From Bacillota bacterium (GTDB lineage: Bacteria; Bacillota; Clostridia; Lachnospirales; Lachnospiraceae), in contig JAEWMB010000026.1 of assembly GCA_023457255.1 (NCBI GenBank), forward strand, positions 248,001-312,000: a stretch of 64,000 nt of DNA, read 5' to 3'. The notes beneath the pieces were generated by a model. The model saw only the letters and a program-made list of their open reading frames with translations, did no database searches and had not been told where the DNA came from. Numbering within the stretch: the stretch's first letter is position 1; the number at the start of each line of letters is the position of its first letter. The translations under genes were made by a program, and so were the position numbers. This document shows positions 43,201-53,703 of the stretch, piece after piece.

Positions 43201-46200
43201 AAATCATCATTTGTTAGACCATTTCAGCTTGATAAAGCGCCACTAATGCGGGTCAAGGTACTTCAAATAGAAGATGACTATCAGGTTGTACTTTATGACT
43301 TCCATCATATTATTATTGATGGAGTATCTATTAGTATTTTGATGACAGAGTTCTCACAGATGTATAGGGATCAAGAATTGAGTTCGTTAGAAATTCAATA
43401 TAAGGATTATGCTGCTTGGCTCATCAGGGGAATTAATGAAGGAAAATTTAAAAATCAAGAAGAATATTGGTTAAGCAAATTTCAAGATGAACTACCAATT
43501 TTAAATCTTCCAACTGATTTTGTACCTCCAGCAATACAGAACTTTCGTGGAAACAGTATTCATTTAGAAATTGATGAAGTGTTAACACAGAAACTATATA
43601 AATTAGGTGGGGACACAGAATCCACAGTTTATATGATTTTGCTATCTGTTTTCAATATTCTATTGTCTAAGTATACTGGACAAGAAGATATAGTTATAGG
43701 AAGTCCTATTTTTGGAAGAAACCATTTAGGTTTAGATAAAATTATCGGGATGTTTGCTAATACATTAGCTTTTCGTAACTTTCCTGAAGGAGAAAAAGAT
43801 TACTTAGAATTTTTATCTGAAGTGAAAGAAAATGCTTTAAAAGGTTATGAAAATCAAGATTACCAATTTGATCAATTGATTGAAAAACTAGATTTACAAA
43901 GAGACTTTAGTAGAAATCCTCTTTTTGATGTGATGTTCGTATTGCAAAATGAAGGTGAAAGAAACGAATTTGAATTAGACAATTTGAGAATTTCCTTACT
44001 CGAAGATCAATCAACGACTTCTAAATTTGATTTACTTTTAAACGCTGTAGAAGAAAGTAATAAAATTTTTTTGACTATAGAATATAATACAGATTTATTT
44101 ATGGAAGAAACAGTACAGACAATGCTGAACCGTTTTATTACATTAGCAGAAAGTATTGTTACGAACCCGAAAAGCAAGTTGAAAAATCTGTCGATGTTAA
44201 CATTTGAAGAACAAAATACTTTATTGAACCTTGGCAAAGGGTTTTCTGGAACAAGAGCAGAGAAAACTGTTATAGGCCTATTTGATGAACAAGTGAGAAA
44301 AACCCCAGAAAATATTGCGATTTATTATGGAGGGGAAAATTATACATACAGAGAAATCAATCAAAGAGCAAATCAATTATATCATGCTTTTCGATTAAAT
44401 GGAGTTTGTAGAGGAGATATCGTTGCTCTTTATATGCAACGATTACCAGAAATGATAATCGGATTAATTGCCACATTAAAACTAAATTGCGCTTATCTTG
44501 CGGTTGATCCGAATTATCCAGATGAAAGAATTACATTTATGTTAAAGGATAGCCATGCAAAAGCGCTGCTAGTTGATCCTGCTCATAAAGATATAAAGTT
44601 CGAATTTGGTGGGAAGGTTATTTTATACGATGAAAATGTGCTACAGGAATTCAGTGATAGTTATCTGCAATATGAAGAAGATGCAGAGCAACTTCTATAC
44701 TTAGTGTATACATCAGGAACTACTGGATTACCAAAGGCAGTAATGATCACCAATCGTAATTTGGTTAATTTGATTTTACATGAATATGAAAATACAGACA
44801 TTGATTTTACTTCTAATGTATTACAGTTTACCACGATGAGTTTTGATGTTTGCTATCAAGAAATCTTTACAACCCTATTATGTGGAGGAAAACTATGCAT
44901 TATTGATGACGAGGATAAAATAGATGTTTATAGTTTATGCCGATTTATTCGTGACAACAACATCGAAGTTAGCTTTTTACCAACAGCATACTTTAAGAAT
45001 ATAGTATCCAATGAAGAATATGTTCAATGCCTACCTGGTAACTTAAAACATATTATATGTGCTGGTGAAAAAATGGTTTTAACTGAAACACTTCATGAGC
45101 ATCTAAAAAATACAGGATTAAAAATACATAATCATTATGGACCAGCTGAGACACATGTAGTTACGACCTATACGCTAGATCATCATAACTTTTCACACAT
45201 TCCGCCAATAGGGAAGCCAATAAAAAATAATGCTATTTATATAATGGATAAGTATTATAATATTCAACCAATAGGAGTTGCAGGGGAACTATTTGTAGTG
45301 GGTGATAATGTTGGAAAGGGCTATTTAAATCAAGACCAACTTACAGAAGAACGATTTTTACCAAAACCAGAATATCTTAATTGTGTTGTTGCATATGGAA
45401 ATAAAATGTATCGAACAGGTGATATTGCGAGATATTTACCGGATGGAAATATTGAGTACATTACAAGAATGGACGAGCAGGTGAAGATTCGAGGCTATCG
45501 TGTTGAAGTAGGCGAAGTTGAGAAAGTAATACTTGATTATACAGGAATTATAGAAGTAACAGTAAGCGTACAGGAAGATAAAAGCCAGAATAAATTTTTA
45601 TGTGCTTATCTTAGAGCAGATAAAAAAATTGAAATCTCTGATGTAAAAAATTATTTAAAAACAAGATTACCTGACTATATGGTACCAGCTCATTTTGTTC
45701 AAATTGTTAAGTTTAAGCTGACGAATAACGGAAAAATAGATAAAAGAGCTTTACCTAGTGTTGATGAGGTAATTAATAATAGACAAATCATACTACCATG
45801 CAATCAGGAAGAAAGTAAATTGGTAGAAATTTGGGCTCGAGTTTTAGATTTAAAAGAAATAAGTGTAGTAGAAAAGTTTTTCGATTTAGGGGGTAATTCT
45901 TTAAAATCATTATCTTTGATATCTGAGATAAAGAAAGCATTTAATATTGAAATAAACATTCGCCAAATTTTTGAATTGCAAACAATTGAGCAACAAGCAA
46001 CTTATATCAAAGGGCAACAGAATAAAGAAATATCAGTCTTTCCAGTGGCTGCAAAGAAAGATTACTATCCTTTAACCTATGCACAGAAGAGAATGTATAT
46101 TTTAAGTCAGAAAAAAGAAATTGGCACAAGCTATAATATGACCAGTACGATAAAGGTAACAGGAAGCTTGAATTTAGAGAGAACGATTGAATGTTTCAAA

Positions 46201-49194
46201 GAGATTATTCAGAGGCACGAAATTTTAAGAACCTCTTTTGCAACTGTCGATGGGAAAGTGATGCAAAAGATTGAAGATTATGTTCCTTTTTCCATTGAAT
46301 ATGAAACTGTGAAAGAAGAAGTTGCTAGTAGAATAACTATGTTCATCAAAGAATTTGAATTGACTAAAGCACCGTTATTCCGCGTAAAACTTATGAAAAC
46401 CAATCAGGAAGAACATATACTTGTTGTTGATATGCATCACATAATTTTTGATGGTTGTTCTATTAAAATTTTAATAGACGAGTTTAAAAAGTTATACATG
46501 GGAGAAACTTTACAACCAGTTGAATTTCAATATAGAGATTACTCAGAATGGCAGATAAGCCAATTCATGGGTGGATCGAAACAAGAAAAATACTGGTTAG
46601 ATATATATAAGACACCTACGCCTGTATTAGATATACCAACAGATTATCCTCGCGCAACAGTACAGAAATATGAGGGAGCATCTTATAGCTTTGAAATTTC
46701 AGAAGAAGTTACTAATCGCTTGAGAAATATATCTAGCGAACACAATACAACGATGTTTATGAACTTAATTGCGATATATAATATTTTTCTTGCAAAATTA
46801 ACAGGCCAGGAAGACATTGTTGTTGGATTGCCTATAGCAGGAAGAAATAGAAATGAAACACAAAAAATCATGGGTCTATTCTTAAATACATTGGCATTAC
46901 GAAACAAACCTGAAAAAGATAAGAGTTTCCTTTCCTTCTTGGGCGAAGTTCGTGAAAATGCATTACGAGCATATGAAAATGAGGACTATCCATTTGAGAT
47001 GTTACTAGAAAAATTGACATGGAGAAGCAACAGTAATAGAACTCCATTATTTGATACAGTATTTAATATGCAAGATGTATCCTTGCTCAATAATGAAGTT
47101 TCATATAATGACGCTGTCCTAAAATTTGACGTGTTCGACTTTGAAAGAAATAGAACTACATTTGATCTCGTATTCTTCCTATATGAATATAATGATAAAA
47201 TGATTTTCAATTGTGATTATAGCACAGCATTATTTAGTAAAGAAACTATAGTTTATTTTATGAATGAGTATTTGAGGCTTATAGAAGAAATCTCATTACA
47301 GCCAATGAAATGTATTGGAGACTTCTATGCGTTTGGAACAAACTTACTCAGAGAGAAGAAAAATGCAGTTAATCCTTCTAATGAGTTTGAAGAATTTAAA
47401 AATGAAGAACGAAAATTAAATATTATTGAAGTATTCGAGATGCAAGTTGAAAGAAATGGAAGTAATATAGCAGTACAAATGGAGCAAGATTGTTTAACTT
47501 ATGATGAGCTGAATCATTCTGCAAACCAGATTGCCAGAAGCATATTGAAGGATTTTGAAGAAACCCAGTTTGAAGGAAAGAATGTTGCTATTTTATTTGA
47601 ACATGGTATTCAGATGATTGAAGCAATGTTGGGTATTTTGAAGGTAGGAAAGACATATGTGCCAATGGATAATTCCTATCCGATTGCTCGACTAAAATAC
47701 ATCTTAAACGATAGTGGTGCTCGTTTAATCGTAACAAATGAGAGAAATCAAGCATTAGCGGAAGAATTAGCGTACGATTCAGATATTCAAGTAATCTGTC
47801 TTGATAAAATTGATCAATCAATAAGTAAAGAAAACTTGAACTTCTCGATAAACCAAGATTTAACTGCGTTTATCATTTACACATCAGGTTCATCAGGTAG
47901 TCCTAAGGGAGTGATGCATAGTCATAAAGGAACCGTTAACTTTATTGGTAGTTATATTAATGAATTGCATTTTAATGAGACGGATAGAGTGGCGCTATTT
48001 ACATCTTATAGTCATGCAGTAGCAATAATAGATATTTTTGCAGCCTTATTCAGAGGTGCCTGTGTACTGCCTTATGATCTAAAAGATTTAGAAAAAATGG
48101 AGAAAATGGCATATTGGATTAAGTCAGAAAAGATTACGATTTATCATTCCATACCACAATTATTCCGTAATTGCATGAGGAGACTTGAGGAGAATGAAAA
48201 AATATCAAGTATCAGGTTAGTATTGCTTGGTGGTGAAGCGGTATTTGATACAGATATTGAGTTATTTAAGAAACATTTTACAAATCATTGCTATTTGGCT
48301 AATGTTCTAGGTGCTTCTGAAGTTTTAGTAGGAACGATCTACTTTCTGAATACAGAAAGCATGGATTATGGTTATACTATCCCAGTAGGGTATGATGTAG
48401 AAGGTGTAAAAGTTTACATATTAGATAAAGTGGATAAAGAAGCTTTTGCATACCAAACGGGAGAGATTGTATACAAGTCTAGGTTTTTAGCACAAGGATA
48501 TTGGAACAAAGAGGATAAGAAAAAAGCCGCATTTACAGTTGACCCAATAGATAAAGAAGGTATTATTTATCGAAGTGGCGACTTAGGAAGAAGAATTTCT
48601 AATGGGGCAATAGAATATTTGGGAAGAAAAGATTATCAAATTAAAATTCGTGGCTATCGTATCGAGATTGGTGAAGTTGAAAGCTGCATACATAAATTGC
48701 AAGATGTTCAAGAGACTGTAGTAATTGCTAGAGAACATGAAAATAAGGAAAAATATTTGTGTGCATATTTTACAGCTGGTAAGACAATTCATGAAGATTA
48801 CTTTAGAAAGCACCTTGCGAGTGAATTGCCAAGCTATATGATTCCTCAATATTTTATACAAATTGATGCAATGCCATGTACACCTAATGGGAAAATTGAC
48901 AGGAATGCATTATATGACATTATGCTAAAGAAGCAAGAAAAAGAAGAAGAAACACAATCTGCGGATAGTACAGAAAGTAAACTCATGGAATTGTGTGGGA
49001 ATTTACTGGGTGTGGAGAACATTTCATTAAATGACAGTTTTTTTGACATAGGAGGACATTCGTTATCAGCAGTTGATTTAACTGAAATAATTTGTGATAC
49101 ATTTAAAGTTGACATTTCATTACGTCAAATATATGAATTAAAATCACTAAAAGAATTAGTGGAGTTCATTGATAAACTGAAAAGCAATGAGTGA
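40201..49194 (+). CDS. Hybrid PKS-NRPS: KS-(AT remnant)-T-T-C-A(Pro)-T-C-A-T
   Basis: A 2997-residue megasynthase. The KS (1 to about 420) has Cys160 in TACSSS, His299 in EAHGAGT and His339 in SNIGHT, a full triad. The following 300 residues are a shortened acyltransferase: GHSxGE is changed to CIGIGE (Ser replaced by Gly585), the GQGSQ start and HAFHS part are missing, but the YQLKKERCWL-type end remains. Two carrier domains follow (Ser778, Ser850), then an LCL-type C domain (HHIIIDG at 1035), an A domain whose pocket reads DVQFIAHVVK, the Pro code, and T (Ser1900). Then a second C (HHIIFDG, 2079), an A domain lacking the amino-binding Asp (Ala2606 in SHAVAIIDIF) and T (Ser2954). No thioesterase or reductase domain is present. 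Confidence 0.93.
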   Translation: MDIAIVGIAGRFPDAENLSYLYNNLKEGKDSVREISKKRLKDTALNEDRKYYISGYLENIDKFDYRLFHISKAEAESMCPVQRQLLEVTYEIFESSGYSIDFYNNTNTAIFVGANTSDYYEHADKFSPTLVSGNADEYIPAKIARFFNLTGNAQLINTACSSSLVAIHNACSELILGYSDYALVCGANIYTFPYSKIPYNENDKTNLNSADGKSKAFSEAANGMSFGEAVAGVLLKPLDKAIEDENIIYAVIKGTAVNNNASRSDSIIAVDSVTQSELLKRACEVAKITPVDIGYIEAHGAGTKLGDALEIEGINLAFQDYMTEKKTCPISTIKSNIGHTRMSAGICGLVRAVLSVRNKVIFPTANFSTPSNIIDFENSAVYVNTDFHEWKIEDNKKRYAAITSLGASGINCSVIITEAPLVESIEEDSEKEYLLTVSSITDDGLISNLENIKKYLQDEKSGSVRDISYTLCCGKKHYEKRFAFCTNNKSNMIEEIDKYLESKHEYVSDSLKKLIFVLNDYKNIDDNIIQKFCDMYTTFRAAWEECKIYSQDEKNSNFRVFAFQYSLYKTLEEYGITTKNLFCIGIGEIIYDVLTGKISLIDGIQSSLNYQVGHIDFLKEDLNEILIQESKDEKVAFIELGPKSEIQLILKELEKENDKVFVYDFTESLTQNDPILKIIQALYCDIYNVDWEAYGKVCHGKRIELPFYQLKKERCWLRDTPRNIGETFSLCNQDSIKVIVKEAGITELEKDLAQLWVETLEISQISIYDDFFEMGGNSLKTTKIIREVNKKYNIKLSFEDLFDFPTVHSFAEYINSMLQVEDKVMLFWKKALKVEDISMEDNFFDLGGHSLIASQVLMSVKYEFGIELNFEDLFYYPKLKSFSNYVRKRISMLDEKEYDETIEAIETAEYYNVSPAQKRMFLLNEIQGNSTNYNVSGAIELHGKIGKNKINSIFKALINRHESFRTIFAWVDGEIKQKVLDHVDFQVEYETIEKGELDQVKSSFVRPFQLDKAPLMRVKVLQIEDDYQVVLYDFHHIIIDGVSISILMTEFSQMYRDQELSSLEIQYKDYAAWLIRGINEGKFKNQEEYWLSKFQDELPILNLPTDFVPPAIQNFRGNSIHLEIDEVLTQKLYKLGGDTESTVYMILLSVFNILLSKYTGQEDIVIGSPIFGRNHLGLDKIIGMFANTLAFRNFPEGEKDYLEFLSEVKENALKGYENQDYQFDQLIEKLDLQRDFSRNPLFDVMFVLQNEGERNEFELDNLRISLLEDQSTTSKFDLLLNAVEESNKIFLTIEYNTDLFMEETVQTMLNRFITLAESIVTNPKSKLKNLSMLTFEEQNTLLNLGKGFSGTRAEKTVIGLFDEQVRKTPENIAIYYGGENYTYREINQRANQLYHAFRLNGVCRGDIVALYMQRLPEMIIGLIATLKLNCAYLAVDPNYPDERITFMLKDSHAKALLVDPAHKDIKFEFGGKVILYDENVLQEFSDSYLQYEEDAEQLLYLVYTSGTTGLPKAVMITNRNLVNLILHEYENTDIDFTSNVLQFTTMSFDVCYQEIFTTLLCGGKLCIIDDEDKIDVYSLCRFIRDNNIEVSFLPTAYFKNIVSNEEYVQCLPGNLKHIICAGEKMVLTETLHEHLKNTGLKIHNHYGPAETHVVTTYTLDHHNFSHIPPIGKPIKNNAIYIMDKYYNIQPIGVAGELFVVGDNVGKGYLNQDQLTEERFLPKPEYLNCVVAYGNKMYRTGDIARYLPDGNIEYITRMDEQVKIRGYRVEVGEVEKVILDYTGIIEVTVSVQEDKSQNKFLCAYLRADKKIEISDVKNYLKTRLPDYMVPAHFVQIVKFKLTNNGKIDKRALPSVDEVINNRQIILPCNQEESKLVEIWARVLDLKEISVVEKFFDLGGNSLKSLSLISEIKKAFNIEINIRQIFELQTIEQQATYIKGQQNKEISVFPVAAKKDYYPLTYAQKRMYILSQKKEIGTSYNMTSTIKVTGSLNLERTIECFKEIIQRHEILRTSFATVDGKVMQKIEDYVPFSIEYETVKEEVASRITMFIKEFELTKAPLFRVKLMKTNQEEHILVVDMHHIIFDGCSIKILIDEFKKLYMGETLQPVEFQYRDYSEWQISQFMGGSKQEKYWLDIYKTPTPVLDIPTDYPRATVQKYEGASYSFEISEEVTNRLRNISSEHNTTMFMNLIAIYNIFLAKLTGQEDIVVGLPIAGRNRNETQKIMGLFLNTLALRNKPEKDKSFLSFLGEVRENALRAYENEDYPFEMLLEKLTWRSNSNRTPLFDTVFNMQDVSLLNNEVSYNDAVLKFDVFDFERNRTTFDLVFFLYEYNDKMIFNCDYSTALFSKETIVYFMNEYLRLIEEISLQPMKCIGDFYAFGTNLLREKKNAVNPSNEFEEFKNEERKLNIIEVFEMQVERNGSNIAVQMEQDCLTYDELNHSANQIARSILKDFEETQFEGKNVAILFEHGIQMIEAMLGILKVGKTYVPMDNSYPIARLKYILNDSGARLIVTNERNQALAEELAYDSDIQVICLDKIDQSISKENLNFSINQDLTAFIIYTSGSSGSPKGVMHSHKGTVNFIGSYINELHFNETDRVALFTSYSHAVAIIDIFAALFRGACVLPYDLKDLEKMEKMAYWIKSEKITIYHSIPQLFRNCMRRLEENEKISSIRLVLLGGEAVFDTDIELFKKHFTNHCYLANVLGASEVLVGTIYFLNTESMDYGYTIPVGYDVEGVKVYILDKVDKEAFAYQTGEIVYKSRFLAQGYWNKEDKKKAAFTVDPIDKEGIIYRSGDLGRRISNGAIEYLGRKDYQIKIRGYRIEIGEVESCIHKLQDVQETVVIAREHENKEKYLCAYFTAGKTIHEDYFRKHLASELPSYMIPQYFIQIDAMPCTPNGKIDRNALYDIMLKKQEKEEETQSADSTESKLMELCGNLLGVENISLNDSFFDIGGHSLSAVDLTEIICDTFKVDISLRQIYELKSLKELVEFIDKLKSNE

Positions 49195-52100
49195 AATAGT
49201 GATTGGAGGAAATACGTTGAATGATAAAGTGATTCAGGAAAAAAAAGAATATTATTCTCTTAGTCATCCTCAGTATAGAATTTGGACTACAGAACAAATT
49301 TTCAGGGGGTATGCTGTTAACAATCTTGGCGGTCTAGTATTTATTGATGGAGATATTAATTATGAAAAATTAAAACAAATGATAAAACTCCTTATAAGGA
49401 ATAATGTTTCACTCAATTTAAGATTTTCAGAACAAAATACTGAGCCAAAACAATACCTATTTTATGATGAAACATATAATGTGAGTTATAAAGATGTAAG
49501 CATGTATAGGAATCCTCAAAATGAGATGCGTGAACGGACGAAAGAAAGTATGAAAAAAGTGTTCCATATTATGAATTCCAATTTATACGAATTTCACCTG
49601 TACAAATTGAGTGACAGTAAATGTGCAATTTTTGCAAAGTTCCATCATTTAATTTGTGATGGATGGTCAATTAATATTTTTTCACAGCAATTGGAGCATA
49701 TTTATGAAATGTTGATGGATAATCAGGAGGTTTCTGTAAATTCATACTCTTATTTAAACTATTTGCATAAAGAAGAAAACTATTGCAATTCAAAACGTTT
49801 TGTTAGTGATAAGGAATTCTGGAACAGGAAGTATCAAGCGATACCGGAGTCTTTGCAGTCCGTACAAAATGATATATTATGTGAAAGTAATAGAATTATG
49901 TTTTGTTTAACTGGTAAGGAAACCAAATTAATTCATCAGTTTATGGCAGAAAATAATATATCGTTGAACACATTAAGCATCGCCTGTATGGCACTGTACC
50001 TCAAAAAGACTATAAATACACGGGATATAACAATAGGAATTCCGGTTTATAATCGTTCTGGAAAGATGAAATACTCTGTTGGAATGTTTACAAGTACCGT
50101 ACCATTAAGATTATATATTGAAAAAGGCATGAAGTTAGTAGACTTTATATCTTATGTAGACAAGCAGCTGAAGGAATGCCTTTACCATAGTATGTATCCT
50201 TACAATCTTCTTATTAAAGATATTAAGGAAAGAGGAGAAAACTGTAATCATTTATATAATATTTCTGTCAATTATTATAATACAAAATTAACACATGGAT
50301 TATTTGGAAACCATGTTACTTTTGAGGAATTACAGAGCGGTGATTTGGCATTTGAATTACAATTAGTTATTAATGAATGGGATGAAGAAAATAAAATAAC
50401 CTTATCATTTGATTATAGAGTTAGTCAATTTAGCTCTGAAAAAATAAATAGGATGTATAAGGCGATTCATCATTTATTGTGTTCCTTACATAAAAATTCT
50501 CATAAGTACCTTGAAGATATTAGCCTTTTTTCTGAGATAGAACAAGATAAATTACTGTATCAATTTAATGATACAGCGGCAGTTTATCCAAAAGAAAAGA
50601 TGATAATGGATATTATCAAGGAAAAGATGGTTGAGCAACCTACAAAGATAGCACTTGAAAAAGATGGGCAGGTTATAACTTATAGTGAGTTACACCAAAA
50701 AGTAAATTCACTTGCATATCATTTGAGAAACAAAGGTATCCAAAGAAATGATAGAGTCTGCCTCATTACTAGCCATTCATTTGAGACGATTATTGGTATA
50801 TTAGCTATTCTGAAGGCAGGAGGAACTTATATACCAATTGATGAACATTATCCGATTCAGCGTATTGCGGCAGTGATAGAAGACTCCCACGCAAAAATGA
50901 TCCTTACCAATCTGGATCATATTCAAGCAGACAAATTTGATATTGAAGTAATGAATCTGTTAGCTTACGAATTTAACAAAGAAGCGGATATGCTAACTTG
51001 TATCAGCGCACCAGATGATATTGCATATATCATATATACATCCGGCTCAACTGGAAAACCCAAAGGGGTAATGATTAGCCATAGAGCTTTAGTGAACTAC
51101 ATTTGGTGGGCGAAAAAAGTTTATGGGATTGGAAATGATGATGCTTTTGCGTTATATTCTTCGGTATCATTTGATTTAACAGTTACATCTATCTTTACAC
51201 CATTAGTTGCGGGAATCAAGATGGTTATTTATGATTCGAATGATTCAGAGTTCGTATTGTATAGAATCTTAAGAGAAAATAAAGTAACCATTATAAAGCT
51301 TACACCAGCACACTTATCCTTACTCACAGAATATGAGTATCATGACTCAAAAGTAAGAGTATTAATTGTGGGTGGTGATAACTTAAAGGTTAGTTTATCT
51401 AAGAAAATTCAGGATAATTTTGGATCTGAATTATTAATATATAATGAATATGGACCAACAGAAGCAACAGTCGGATGTATGATTCATAAATATGATGTAA
51501 AAAAAGATACTGGGGCTTCGGTACCGATTGGTATTCCAGCACATAATGTACAGCTTTACATTTTAGATGAAAATTTAAAGCTTTCTCATTATGACAGTGT
51601 AGGAGAATTATACATAAGTGGTGATGGGGTTGCAGCAGGTTATGTGAATTTGGAGCAGCTAACAAAAGATAAATTTATTCAAAATCCATTCATACCAAAT
51701 CAGGTAATGTATAGAACGGGCGATTTATGCCGATATAGGGAGGATGGATTAATAGAGTATATTGGGCGAATTGATAACCAAATAAAAATCAACGGTTTTC
51801 GAATTGAATTAAATGAGATAGAACATTGCCTCACTCAAATTGATGGAATCAAAGATGCAGTGGTATTAACCAGCAAAACAAAGAAAGGTGTTAATTTCCT
51901 TTGCGCATATTTGATATTGTCAAAAAAGTTGGATGAAGATGTTATAAAAAGACATTTACGTGATGTAATGCCTGAATATATGCTTCCAAAAGCATATATT
52001 TATATGAAAAAATTCCCGTTTAATTCAAACGGAAAAATTGATATAGGAAAATTTCCTATATATGAAGATAAAGAAGAGGATATTGTTGTACAAGCAGAAA

Positions 52101-53701
52101 CACAAATGGAAAAGGTGTTAATATCCGTGGTACAGCAAGTATTAGAAACAGAAAACATTGGTATAAACCAAAATTATTTCAATAAAGGTGGAGATTCGAT
52201 TAAAGCAATACAGACTGTAACCAGATTAAGAGAAATGGGTTATGAGTTAAAGGTAAGGGACATATTAACAAATCCTATTATAAGAGATATTGCAAAGTGT
52301 ATAAAACCTACAAATGAAAAGAAAAGTATTAACCAAGAGAAAGAAGAAGGTGAGATACCATTTACCCCTATTATTCAATGGTTTCTAGAAGAACAGGATA
52401 TTATAAATAAAAATTACTGGAACCAGTCTGTTTTACTAGAATTAGACAATGTTGTCAGCTATGAAATGATAGAAGTGGCTATAACGGTATTAATACAACA
52501 TCACGATATCTTGCGCCTATGTTTTGATAGTAAAGAGAATCGAATTTTCTACAAGAATGAATATTATGATTCTGTTAAAGCAGTTTTCCGAAAGAATCTT
52601 CAATGCAATAGTAAGGAAGAGATTCAAGAAAAATTAATTGAGTTATGTGAAGAATTTAAGTCAACAATAGACTTGGAAAATGATATTTGTTTTAAAGCCC
52701 TGTGGATAGATTTGGAACAGGGAAATAATCAGTTATTGATTACCGCAAATCATTTATTGGTTGATGGTGTATCTTGGAGAATCTTGATTGAAGATTTAAC
52801 TAGATTACTAATGCAACAGAGCAGAAATGAAAGCATGAATTTACCTGCAAAGACCAGCTCTTATAAGAATTGGGCAGAGCACTTAAAAGTTAATGTAGCA
52901 AATTATGTACCTAAACAATTTGATTTTTGGAACGCATGCGATAATGTCATTACATCATATACACAGCAAGAGAAGCATCACTGGTCGATGTTAGAAAAAA
53001 CTATGAGTGGAGAAGTTACAAGGCAGATATTATTGTTTAACGCTCATGATGTTCGCATAGAACAAGATGAGATACTTTTGATAGCTTTAGGTCTAGCCTT
53101 ACAGGAAATCTACGCTATGGAAGAAAAAGTTGTGATAGACGTAGAGGGACATGGAAGAGAAGAAATATTTGATGATATTGATCTAACAAGAACGGTTGGT
53201 TGGTTCACCATTCATTATCCTGTAATGATGACGTTATCACAAAGTGATTTAAAAGATAGAATTATTTTGCTAAAAGAAGAAATTCGCAGAAGTAAAAAGC
53301 ATGCATTTGAATATTCCATCTTAAAATTCAATCGCAAATTGGATGATAATGGAAATAGAAAAATTCGCTTCAATTACATGGGTAATATGAGCAATGGCTT
53401 AAAAGAGGATATGTTTACACTTTCCAAGTACAAGCACGGTAAAGAATACTGTTCATCAAATGGAATTGGCTGCTCATTAGAGATCAATGCAATGATAGTA
53501 AATAAAAAATTAGCAATACAAGTTCATTATAATGATTTCATAATTTCACCAGAAGAAGCACAAGAACTCGCTGACACATTTTTTAATAAAATTCATGATG
53601 TTTTAGAAGTTACTTCTGGCGAAAAAGCAAGTATAAGTTCGCCATCTGACTATGAGGAAGTTAGCCTATCAATGGATGAATTTGATATGCTATTTCAATA
53701 A
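49187..53701 (+). CDS. NRPS initiation module Cstarter-A(Asn)-T-E
   Basis: A 1504-residue NRPS overlapping the previous gene by 8 bases; a TTG at 49217 after GGAGG is a good alternative start. The C domain (HHLICDG at 153) begins LSHPQYRIWTTEQ, similar to lipoinitiation starter C domains such as that of SrfAA. The A domain (about 455-965) has TSGSTGKPKG and a pocket reading DLTKIGEVGK, the Asn code. The T domain carries GGDS (Ser1004), the form that precedes epimerases. The E domain has NHLLVDG (first His changed to Asn, second kept, His1189), EGHGRE and RTVGWFT. The product should be N-acyl-D-Asn on the carrier, as in the first step of colibactin, xenocoumacin and zwittermicin. Confidence 0.92.
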   Translation: MSEIVIGGNTLNDKVIQEKKEYYSLSHPQYRIWTTEQIFRGYAVNNLGGLVFIDGDINYEKLKQMIKLLIRNNVSLNLRFSEQNTEPKQYLFYDETYNVSYKDVSMYRNPQNEMRERTKESMKKVFHIMNSNLYEFHLYKLSDSKCAIFAKFHHLICDGWSINIFSQQLEHIYEMLMDNQEVSVNSYSYLNYLHKEENYCNSKRFVSDKEFWNRKYQAIPESLQSVQNDILCESNRIMFCLTGKETKLIHQFMAENNISLNTLSIACMALYLKKTINTRDITIGIPVYNRSGKMKYSVGMFTSTVPLRLYIEKGMKLVDFISYVDKQLKECLYHSMYPYNLLIKDIKERGENCNHLYNISVNYYNTKLTHGLFGNHVTFEELQSGDLAFELQLVINEWDEENKITLSFDYRVSQFSSEKINRMYKAIHHLLCSLHKNSHKYLEDISLFSEIEQDKLLYQFNDTAAVYPKEKMIMDIIKEKMVEQPTKIALEKDGQVITYSELHQKVNSLAYHLRNKGIQRNDRVCLITSHSFETIIGILAILKAGGTYIPIDEHYPIQRIAAVIEDSHAKMILTNLDHIQADKFDIEVMNLLAYEFNKEADMLTCISAPDDIAYIIYTSGSTGKPKGVMISHRALVNYIWWAKKVYGIGNDDAFALYSSVSFDLTVTSIFTPLVAGIKMVIYDSNDSEFVLYRILRENKVTIIKLTPAHLSLLTEYEYHDSKVRVLIVGGDNLKVSLSKKIQDNFGSELLIYNEYGPTEATVGCMIHKYDVKKDTGASVPIGIPAHNVQLYILDENLKLSHYDSVGELYISGDGVAAGYVNLEQLTKDKFIQNPFIPNQVMYRTGDLCRYREDGLIEYIGRIDNQIKINGFRIELNEIEHCLTQIDGIKDAVVLTSKTKKGVNFLCAYLILSKKLDEDVIKRHLRDVMPEYMLPKAYIYMKKFPFNSNGKIDIGKFPIYEDKEEDIVVQAETQMEKVLISVVQQVLETENIGINQNYFNKGGDSIKAIQTVTRLREMGYELKVRDILTNPIIRDIAKCIKPTNEKKSINQEKEEGEIPFTPIIQWFLEEQDIINKNYWNQSVLLELDNVVSYEMIEVAITVLIQHHDILRLCFDSKENRIFYKNEYYDSVKAVFRKNLQCNSKEEIQEKLIELCEEFKSTIDLENDICFKALWIDLEQGNNQLLITANHLLVDGVSWRILIEDLTRLLMQQSRNESMNLPAKTSSYKNWAEHLKVNVANYVPKQFDFWNACDNVITSYTQQEKHHWSMLEKTMSGEVTRQILLFNAHDVRIEQDEILLIALGLALQEIYAMEEKVVIDVEGHGREEIFDDIDLTRTVGWFTIHYPVMMTLSQSDLKDRIILLKEEIRRSKKHAFEYSILKFNRKLDDNGNRKIRFNYMGNMSNGLKEDMFTLSKYKHGKEYCSSNGIGCSLEINAMIVNKKLAIQVHYNDFIISPEEAQELADTFFNKIHDVLEVTSGEKASISSPSDYEEVSLSMDEFDMLFQ

Positions 53702-53703
53702 GA

